From assembly GCA_938041335.1 (NCBI GenBank), contig CALIAF010000039.1, forward strand, positions 26,340 to 90,339: a stretch of DNA of 64,000 nt. The letters run 5' to 3'. Positions 58,334 to 64,000 of this stretch are shown piece after piece. Under the pieces are notes generated by a model. It searched no databases, was not told the DNA's origin, and saw nothing but the letters and a program-made list of their open reading frames with translations. Positions within the stretch are counted from its first letter, which is position 1, and each line of letters starts with the position of its first letter. This DNA comes from an uncultured Ulvibacter sp. (GTDB lineage: Bacteria; Bacteroidota; Bacteroidia; Flavobacteriales; Flavobacteriaceae). The position numbers and the translations under genes were made by a program.

Positions 58334-59348
58334 GTGCCGCTAGCTGGTCTTTAAAGGTAGGCAAGATACTAATAAAATAGCGAATGGTTTCTGCAAGAGA
58401 CGCATCGCTTTTTCCACCTGCGGCGTTGTTGTGACCGCCTCCATGAAAATGTGCTCTGCTCACTAAATTTACATTAAAATCACCCTTACTTCTCAACGAT
58501 ATCTTTACAATATTATTTTTTCGATCTTCAATAAAGATGGCAGCAAAAATAATACCTTTTACAGATAATGCATAATTTACAAATCCCTCTGTATCTCCTT
58601 TTTGGAACTTATTTTCGTCAAGCTCCTTTTGTGACAAGCTTATAAAAGCAGTTTTATATTCTGGAAAAATCTGCATATTATTTAATGCCACTCCAAGCAA
58701 TTTAAGGCGTTCTGGCGAACTAGAATCATATACCTGCTCGTGAATTAAATGATGTTTAATCCCCGTGTTTTTTAAATGTGCAATGACGATATGCGTTTTT
58801 GCGGTTGTACTCGCAAATCTAAAGGAGCCCGTATCTGTCATAATACCCGTATACATATTGGTCGCCATAGCTTCGGAAATATGATTGGCTTCACCCAAAG
58901 CATCTATAAAATGATATACCATTTCACAAGTAGAACCCATAGTCGTGTCACTATAGGTTAAGACGGCATAGTCGTCTGGCGATTGATGGTGATCAATCAT
59001 AATAAAGTCAGCTTTTGCATTTGTTAGCGGGGCTTCCATAGCACCTACTCTTGTAAAGGAGTTGAAATCTAAAGTGCAGATGATATCTGCATCTGCAATT
59101 AGCTGATTGGCTTGCTCCGTATGCTGATTGTACATTAGGATGTCATCAGAGGCTGGCATCCATTTTAAAAAATCTGGGAAGTCATTTGGGACAATAACCT
59201 GTGTGTCGTGGCCTTGACTTTTCAGAAATAAGGATAGGGCAGAAGTGGACCCAACGGCATCGCCATCTGGGTTTTTATGACCTACAATTACTATTTTTTT
59301 AGGACTGGCAAGTAGTTTTTTTGCAGTTGCTATTTGAGCTTCATTCAT
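58326..59348 (-). CDS. nrnA: Bifunctional oligoribonuclease/pAp phosphatase NrnA (DHH family)
   Basis: 340 aa. DHH domain: IVGHKNPDGDAVGSTSALSL (NPDGD metal site), a second Asp in CTLDFNSFTRVG, and the DHH motif in FIMIDHHQSPDDY. The C-terminal DHHA1 domain contains AHFHGGGHNNAAGG. Degrades nano-RNA and 3'-phosphoadenosine 5'-phosphate. A TATCTTCG near-promoter lies just before the start codon. Translationally coupled to gldI. Confidence 0.92.
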   Translation of the reverse strand: MNEAQIATAKKLLASPKKIVIVGHKNPDGDAVGSTSALSLFLKSQGHDTQVIVPNDFPDFLKWMPASDDILMYNQHTEQANQLIADADIICTLDFNSFTRVGAMEAPLTNAKADFIMIDHHQSPDDYAVLTYSDTTMGSTCEMVYHFIDALGEANHISEAMATNMYTGIMTDTGSFRFASTTAKTHIVIAHLKNTGIKHHLIHEQVYDSSSPERLKLLGVALNNMQIFPEYKTAFISLSQKELDENKFQKGDTEGFVNYALSVKGIIFAAIFIEDRKNNIVKISLRSKGDFNVNLVSRAHFHGGGHNNAAGGKSDASLAETIRYFISILPTFKDQLAAHV

Positions 59349-59430
59349 CTATGCGAAGATACAATTTAGGGCTTAAAAATTTAAGATTAATCCATGAATT
59401 TGATATATTGTAGTATACTAAACTCCACTT

Positions 59431-60255
59431 ATGAAAATAAAGTACATTTTATTATTTATCGTTGCCACAAGCTTTTCCTGTATGGCACAAAAATTAGAAA
59501 AAATTAAAGGAAACAAAGAAGTAGTAGATGTCTATATCGAGCTCGAACCTTTTACGGCATTAGAGGTTAGTAGTGGCCTTGAGGTTTCTATAAAACAAAG
59601 TGATGAAGATGGATATCACCTCGAGACCGATAGCAACTTAGTGGATGTCATTGCTTTTGAGGTCGCAGATGGCAAACTACATATCTATGCCAAAAATAAT
59701 ATACTCTCTAGTAAACGCTTAAACATTGACTTAGATGTTAGTCATCTTGATATGATTACGCTTAACGACGGCGCAGAATTAAATGGAATTAATAAAATTG
59801 AGGCAACTTCTTTATCCATAATTGCATTGGATAATAGCAGCTATAAACTCGACGTTAGTGCTGAGGCGCTTAAGGTGATCATGAATGATAATAGTAAAGG
59901 CGACCTCGCTCTAAAAGGCGGGACGCTATCTACCATACTTAATGGTAACAGCACCTTAAAAGGAGATATGACCATCAATGAATGCAACCTTGAAGTAAAC
60001 GAAAGGTCAGATTTTGATATGGATGGTGATGTGTTGGATTTTAAAGTTACAACAACAGGTTCTGCAAATATAAAAGCGAGTACACTGCGTGCTGAAAACG
60101 TAAATATTATTGCCTCAGAAGATAGCGAACTCTATGTAAACGCAACTAAAAAGCTTGTTATGTATGCACAGGGAAAAAGCACAATATATGTGTTTGGAAA
60201 CCCGGAAATTCAAGTCGATGGATTTAAAGATACCAGTAGATTATTTAAAAAATAG
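59431..60255 (+). CDS. GIN-domain (DUF2807) secreted protein
   Basis: 274 aa. Signal peptide ending CMAQ, then the head-GIN/auto-transporter-adhesin-like repeat fold: EPFTALEVSSGLEVSIKQSD, followed by regular beta-strand turns rich in Asp/Asn/Ser (LTLNDGAEL-like, ALDNSSYKLDVSAEAL, MNDNSKGDLALKGG, NGNSTLKGDM) that form a right-handed beta-helix. Secreted or surface protein in Bacteroidota, role unknown, perhaps adhesive. Monocistronic. Confidence 0.85.
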   Translation: MKIKYILLFIVATSFSCMAQKLEKIKGNKEVVDVYIELEPFTALEVSSGLEVSIKQSDEDGYHLETDSNLVDVIAFEVADGKLHIYAKNNILSSKRLNIDLDVSHLDMITLNDGAELNGINKIEATSLSIIALDNSSYKLDVSAEALKVIMNDNSKGDLALKGGTLSTILNGNSTLKGDMTINECNLEVNERSDFDMDGDVLDFKVTTTGSANIKASTLRAENVNIIASEDSELYVNATKKLVMYAQGKSTIYVFGNPEIQVDGFKDTSRLFKK

Positions 60256-60308
60256 GCAGCGTTGTCTTATTACATATCATAGCGTTAAAATCATTAAAAA
60301 TAAAACAG

Positions 60309-60680
60309 ATGCATTTAGGAGTATTTTCAGCCAGTCTTGCGGTTAAAGACCTGCAAAAATCAAAGGTGTTTTATGAAACCTTAGGGTTTACCCAATTTGC
60401 GGGAAGTATGGAAATGAATTATCTCATTATGAAAAATGGAAATTCGCTCATTGGCCTTTTTCAGGGTATGTTTGAGAATAACATACTGACTTTTAATCCG
60501 GGCTGGGATGCCAATGCGCAAAAGTTAGATGCGTTTAAAGATGTTAGAGAAATACAAAAGCATTTAAAAGAAAACGATATCAAATTAGAGACGGAAGCAA
60601 ATACAACGACAAGTGGTCCTGCCTCTTTTATGGTTTTAGATCCCGATGGTAATGCGATCTTGGTAGATCAGCACGTGTAG
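60309..60680 (+). CDS. VOC (glyoxalase/bleomycin-resistance) family protein
   Basis: 123 aa, one beta-alpha-beta-beta-beta pair set. SLAVKDLQKSKVFYETLGFT at the N-terminus and FMVLDPDGNAILVDQHV at the end are typical of the superfamily. Metal ligands cannot be assigned with certainty (a His near HLG at residues 2-4 and acidic residues at the C-terminus are candidates). Could be a lyase, dioxygenase or binding protein. The left boundary REP of the RAYT locus is 34 bp downstream. Confidence 0.85.
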   Translation: MHLGVFSASLAVKDLQKSKVFYETLGFTQFAGSMEMNYLIMKNGNSLIGLFQGMFENNILTFNPGWDANAQKLDAFKDVREIQKHLKENDIKLETEANTTTSGPASFMVLDPDGNAILVDQHV

Positions 60681-60713
60681 TTGCTTCAAATGCACTAATT
60701 TTTCATGACAAGA

Positions 60714-60743
60714 CCCCCGCTAGCGCTAGTATGTTACTAGTGC
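60714..60743. repeat. REP of the RAYT locus, left copy (30 bp)
   Basis: Begins CCCCCGCTAGCGCTAGTATG and ends ACTAGTGC. Its complement matches 61404-61433 at 27 of 30 positions. The two copies flank the transposase in inverted orientation. Confidence 0.9.
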
Positions 60744-60764
60744 CCGCAAACAAGCTCAAGGATA

Positions 60765-61322
60765 TCATTCTAAAAATCCAATGTCATCAATTTTTAAAAT
60801 AGTATGGTCTTCAGCAAAATTTCTTGCACTTGAGTATTTCCAATCTATTGGGTTGGTTACAAAACCACTTACAACAGGGTTTAAGTGAATATAATTTAAC
60901 TTCTGTTTGATCACTTTAGGGCTCCATAGCTCAATAGGCTTATTGTGTTGTTGCCAAAATTGATAATTTGTTGTTGTTGCATTTTTCTTTCCAGCCCTTT
61001 TAAACATCCATAAAAGCCATTCTTTTCTACTCTCTTGTTGGTTATTTTCAATTGCTTCAATTACTTTTTTAGCGGTATGCCTTTTAAAGTCTCTAAGTAA
61101 TGCTGCAGGTTCTTCATTTGCAGACCTGAATATAAAGTGAATATGGCTTGGCATAAAACAGTAAGCAAATAACTCCATCCCTTTTTCTGCTCTACAATAA
61201 TCAATACTTTCTGCTAAAATCTTTAGGTAATATTCTCGAGTAAAAACATCAATCCAATAAACAGTCGCGAAGCTAACAAAGTACGCTGCACTAGGATTAT
61301 TAAATTTATACTTTCTGCTCAT
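60765..61322 (-). CDS. REP-associated tyrosine transposase (RAYT, Y1/HUH family)
   Basis: 185 aa. HUH histidines are His60 and His62 in FMPSHIHFIFR; the catalytic tyrosine is Tyr144 in KLNYIHLNPVVSG. NPSAAYFVSFATVYWIDVFT at the start and DWKYSSARNFAE near the end are family hallmarks. RAYTs are single-copy domesticated relatives of IS200/IS605 transposases that cut and join REP/BIME hairpins. It lies between two inverted 30-bp REPs, with a third longer copy downstream, so the enzyme and its likely substrate occur together. Intact, no frameshift seen. Confidence 0.9.
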   Translation of the reverse strand: MSRKYKFNNPSAAYFVSFATVYWIDVFTREYYLKILAESIDYCRAEKGMELFAYCFMPSHIHFIFRSANEEPAALLRDFKRHTAKKVIEAIENNQQESRKEWLLWMFKRAGKKNATTTNYQFWQQHNKPIELWSPKVIKQKLNYIHLNPVVSGFVTNPIDWKYSSARNFAEDHTILKIDDIGFLE

Positions 61323-61403
61323 TATAAAGCAAATTACATAAAATTCTTGAACTATATTTTTCTCTTATTTTATTGAAGTAGGTGGCTTTGCTCACTCAGA
61401 ACG

Positions 61404-61433
61404 GCACTAGTAGATACTAGCTCTAGCGGGGGG
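61404..61433. repeat. REP of the RAYT locus, right copy (30 bp)
   Basis: Begins GCACTAGTAGATACTAGC and ends CTAGCGGGGGG; inverted relative to the left copy. It ends two bases before the ATG of the truncated HTH gene. Confidence 0.9.
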
Positions 61434-61434
61434 A

Positions 61435-61689
61435 ATGAGGGAAGTAAAGGTATCTGAACTCAAAACACTTTCTAATCTGTTTAATATGTCTGTAGATGAT
61501 ATTATTGACTATGATGATAACATTACACCTAAAGAAGTTGTCCTTGAAGATAAGAGCGAAAACGAACAGATTAAACTCATTAACCAACTAGATGAAGAAG
61601 ATAAATCTACGATCTTAAAAATCATTGATACAATGCTCACTAAAAAGAAGTTTAAAGACTTCTTTAATAAAAATGTCGCTTCGCTTTAA
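61435..61689 (+). pseudogene. C-terminal remnant of an XRE-type HTH regulator
   Basis: 84 codons. REVKVSELKTLSNLFNMSVDD corresponds to the last helices of an XRE helix-turn-helix domain (the part after the recognition helix), then VEDKSENEQIKL-like dimerisation region and LTKKKFKDFFNKN, which is the usual end of these flavobacterial regulators. The recognition half is missing: the frame begins right at the edge of the right REP. I read this as a gene beheaded by REP insertion or RAYT-mediated rearrangement. The missing 5' part was not found left of the RAYT. Confidence 0.7.
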
Positions 61690-61794
61690 ACGTTAAAATT
61701 TCAAACTTTAACATTGTGACCTATAAGATACATTTGTTACTTATTAGGGATAAAAAAACCGCCACAAAGGACGGTTGTATTTCTTACTCATAAC

Positions 61795-61841
61795 GCCACT
61801 AGTAAATACTAGCGGTAGCCAACATTCTAGGACTAGCGGGG
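61795..61841. repeat. Third, extended REP copy of the RAYT locus
   Basis: Starts GCCACTAGTAAATACTAGCG and ends GACTAGCGGGG at 61841, with about 17 extra bases in the middle compared with the 30-bp copies. Same orientation as the right copy. It ends 9 bp before the ATG of the 96-codon gene at 61851. Confidence 0.8.
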
Positions 61842-61850
61842 TTCCATTAT

Positions 61851-62141
61851 ATGTTTTTTGCATACGATGATTATTCTCAAGCTGTAGTAAATTTAGAAGG
61901 TACAAAGGAGTTAAACGATGAATCGATTTTAGCGATGCTCAAAAAATTAATGAAGCACAAGGATTTTAAAAGATCTCCAAAAAAACCTTTTACATTGATG
62001 TCAAGCTGTGGACAAGGTATAGAACACAGGATGCGTGCAATACTCTCTCCAGAAAAAGGCAAGCTTGTTATTGATACCGCTACAGTAGTTAAAAAGACTT
62101 TCCCTTTTGTAAACCATATCAGTCAAAGCTCAAATAGATAA
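61851..62141 (+). CDS. 96-residue protein, unknown, possibly truncated
   Basis: No family recognised. It begins MFFAYDDYSQAVVNLEGTKE and contains TLMSSCGQGIEHRMRAILSP. No signal or membrane span. The start lies just right of a REP copy, as with the HTH remnant, so it may be the 3' part of a larger gene. It ends convergently, 1 bp from the end of the immunity-candidate lipoprotein. It could be an orphan immunity-type gene or a relic. Confidence 0.4.
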   Translation: MFFAYDDYSQAVVNLEGTKELNDESILAMLKKLMKHKDFKRSPKKPFTLMSSCGQGIEHRMRAILSPEKGKLVIDTATVVKKTFPFVNHISQSSNR

Positions 62142-62142
62142 T

Positions 62143-62703
62143 TTACTCTCTCGATTTCCAATCAGAAGCAAACTTAACTTTATCTTTTAGTAGATTATAA
62201 TAGAACTTATCATTCCCTGTATCAAGATATGATATTTCATATTTGTCATTAATGTATATATCTAAAGAGAAAATAGTTTCCCATCGTTGACTATAATCTG
62301 CTTCATTAAAAGTTATAATCTTGTCAATATCCTTAGCAAAATATCTAAAATTTTTATTGAATAAATCTCGACATTTTGGGCTTTCCCTTGTTACGTACAT
62401 ATCCATTCCATTGAATTCATATATACTGTCATTTCTGTATTGAACGAGCGCTTTTTTATTATCAGCTGATATTGTTAATAGGTACTTAGAATTATTTACA
62501 AAATCTTTATCACTTAATATATCAACTATAATTACAAGACTATCCTTGTAAGTCTTTAGACCAGTTTTATTGATTTTATAAGCAATTACTTCCTTTGTGA
62601 TAACATCAAAAGGAGGTAACGATTCTTCATTATCTTTTAAAGACCTACATTGTGAAAAAGTCAATATAGATATTGCGATTAATAATAGCTTCAATTTACA
62701 CAT
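62143..62703 (-). CDS. Lipoprotein, candidate immunity protein for the RHS toxin
   Basis: 186 aa. Lipobox TFSQC (Cys19), then a charged, beta-rich domain (DKDFVNNSKYLLTISADNKK, IYEFNGMDMYVTRESPKC). Its start follows the stop of the RHS gene by 2 bp, the usual position of an immunity gene in polymorphic-toxin loci. A lipid anchor would put the protection in the periplasm. The family was not recognised, so immunity is inferred from position only. Confidence 0.6.
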   Translation of the reverse strand: MCKLKLLLIAISILTFSQCRSLKDNEESLPPFDVITKEVIAYKINKTGLKTYKDSLVIIVDILSDKDFVNNSKYLLTISADNKKALVQYRNDSIYEFNGMDMYVTRESPKCRDLFNKNFRYFAKDIDKIITFNEADYSQRWETIFSLDIYINDKYEISYLDTGNDKFYYNLLKDKVKFASDWKSRE

Positions 62704-62705
62704 AA

Positions 62706-64000
62706 TTACTTCTTTTTCCCAACGAATGACGCACTAGTCGCATTGTAATTAACGTATCCGCCCGCGTTTGGAGAATATAAATAGCTGTTTTGAGCTCTTG
62801 TGCCCTGCGCGTGTCCTCGATCACCAGGTTTCAAATCCAATGCAGATTGGAATATATAGGTGTCATTTGCTCCCATCCAAGCTCTAAAGCCCGAAGGTTT
62901 ATAACCACCATCTGGATGAAAATGATTATTTTCAACCCAAGTTGAATTTTCTACTAAATGATTTCCACCCAAATCAATACCATTATAATCACCTACAGGC
63001 TTTACTGCGCCAGAAGCACCACCTGTCGGAGTATTCCCCACAGAAATTGCACTGGCTTCAAAGCCATCCTCAAAAGAAAATGTATCAAGAGAAAACTCAA
63101 AACCACCAACATTTCCATTTGCTGTATAAGCATCTTTAGAAACTGTTGCTCCGAACTCAAAAACTTTCGTAGCAACTTCTTTATTTTCGATAACCATATA
63201 GTTAGTATTGTCTATCCCAGTACTTTTAACTTCACCGATTTGTGAGCCATTCTCATCGTGAGCGATTGTGATACTTTTATCACCGCTCTCATTTTGCACA
63301 ATGTCAAAGTTATCATTCGTTTCAACCCTTTCGATTGTCCCATTATCCATTATTGTGATAATATCTTCACCAATCATTCCCGTAGGATCAATAAACCTGA
63401 GAGGGTTATTATTAAAAGCTGAGTATGGTTGCATTGTGGTTTCCGCCAGAGGATCAATATTCATCCAACGCCCAAGAGCAGGGTCATAGTTCCTAGTCCC
63501 GAAGTCATACATATTAATATCGAACTCTGTTTGCTCTTCCATACCGTTGAACCCGTACTTATTACTATCCCCAATAAACGGATTAACGGGTGTAAGTACA
63601 ATATTGTTGTTTACTTTCTCAAATTTCTTTTTATTACCCGAGCTGTAACCTTCGTGGGTCAGCCCAAATGGATAGTAATGTTTCTCTTCTAAAATTGCTA
63701 ATTCACTGGTTTGCGGGTCAAGTGCATAACGCAGTCTTATATTGCCTAAGTGGTCTGTATAATGAAACACATAATTGAAGCTAGTACTACCTAAACCATC
63801 GGTGGTTACCTCTACCATCCCTTCTGCCTGCGGGAAAAAATCTAGCTCTCCATCGGTGTATTGAAAACCATCTATATAATTTGTCGTAATCGTTGTTGTG
63901 TTTGTAGCTGTTTCTGTCACCTTTTTTTCTAGTTTTATACCGTCTGCCGTATAAATGTAGTCAATAAAACCTTGTGTACCAAAAGCTACCTTTGTAGGTA
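62706..64000 (-). CDS. RHS-repeat polymorphic toxin, C-terminal part (JAB-like tail suspected)
   Basis: The reading frame is open to the right edge, so only the C-terminal 431 or so codons are seen; a GTG at 63920 is internal. YD-type RHS sequence (YHTDHLGNIRLRYALD-like, HYYPFGLTHEGYSS) leads to the core signature NYDPALGRWMNIDPLAE and ends at NNPLRFIDPTGM (to about 63375). The remaining 220 residues are the variable toxin tail, with ENNHFHPDGGYKPSGF: HxH followed seven residues later by Ser, as in JAMM/JAB metalloenzymes, though the usual Asp three residues on is Arg here. The lipoprotein gene follows at once. Confidence 0.82.
   Translation of the reverse strand, partial: PTKVAFGTQGFIDYIYTADGIKLEKKVTETATNTTTITTNYIDGFQYTDGELDFFPQAEGMVEVTTDGLGSTSFNYVFHYTDHLGNIRLRYALDPQTSELAILEEKHYYPFGLTHEGYSSGNKKKFEKVNNNIVLTPVNPFIGDSNKYGFNGMEEQTEFDINMYDFGTRNYDPALGRWMNIDPLAETTMQPYSAFNNNPLRFIDPTGMIGEDIITIMDNGTIERVETNDNFDIVQNESGDKSITIAHDENGSQIGEVKSTGIDNTNYMVIENKEVATKVFEFGATVSKDAYTANGNVGGFEFSLDTFSFEDGFEASAISVGNTPTGGASGAVKPVGDYNGIDLGGNHLVENSTWVENNHFHPDGGYKPSGFRAWMGANDTYIFQSALDLKPGDRGHAQGTRAQNSYLYSPNAGGYVNYNATSASFVGKKK

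Overview
The window looks like chromosomal DNA of a marine, gliding-lineage member of the Flavobacteriaceae (Bacteroidota). The reasons are low G+C, almost no Shine-Dalgarno sequences, several TAnnTTTG promoter elements, a GldI lipoprotein, a secreted protein with a gliding-motility (T9SS type B) C-terminus, a FecI/FecR/TonB-receptor set, B12-dependent methylmalonyl-CoA mutase, and DUF5683/DUF5606/DUF2141/DUF4129 proteins. I cannot assign a genus with certainty. No rRNA, tRNA, CRISPR array or prophage was recognised.

Layout. 1-2607: parA-parB-DUF5683-dapB (segregation and lysine/cell-wall synthesis). 2744-4491: acetyltransferase and P-loop ATPase behind an iterated operator-like repeat. 4545-10616: transglutaminase-like protein, both methylmalonyl-CoA mutase subunits with a lipoprotein gene between them, a DivIC-like protein and uridine kinase. 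10712-12802: C1 peptidase and menB. 12974-18963: LamG lipoprotein divergent from a sigma factor/anti-sigma/TonB-receptor operon. 19152-23840: small heat-shock protein, a gene split by an in-frame amber codon, rluF, uvrB. 24248-34442: T9SS cargo, ABC exporter, NdpA-like protein, heme A synthase, CCA-adding enzyme. 34497-42637: Sua5, a cell-surface glycan cluster (pyruvyl transferase, GT4, Kdo-kinase-like, CDP-glycerol transferase-like, nucleotidyltransferase, GT9-GT2 fusion) and dapD. 42921-48148: ruvX, def, DUF5606, mazG, oxyR, DUF2141. 48448-55595: MoxR/DUF58/DUF4350/DUF4129/SpoIIM/RDD membrane module. 55702-60680: TRIC-like channel, cyclophilin-FKBP fusion, gldI, nrnA, GIN-domain protein, VOC protein. 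60714-64000: accessory end with a REP-associated tyrosine transposase between inverted 30-bp REPs, a beheaded HTH regulator, and an RHS polymorphic toxin with a candidate immunity lipoprotein.

The least explained signal is between and across genes. The octamer TTCCGAAG occurs about 15 times where roughly 1.5 are expected, 11 of them as ATTTCCGAAG, in different reading frames and in intergenic DNA. There are also at least five families of short dispersed repeats: CTTCGACAAGCTCAG-type inverted pairs, CACTACT heptamer arrays that begin at stop codons, GAAATC-type hexamers, GCTTTAG heptamers, and a 74-bp intergenic element present twice in inverted orientation about 14 kb apart. The RAYT locus is the clearest mobile system.
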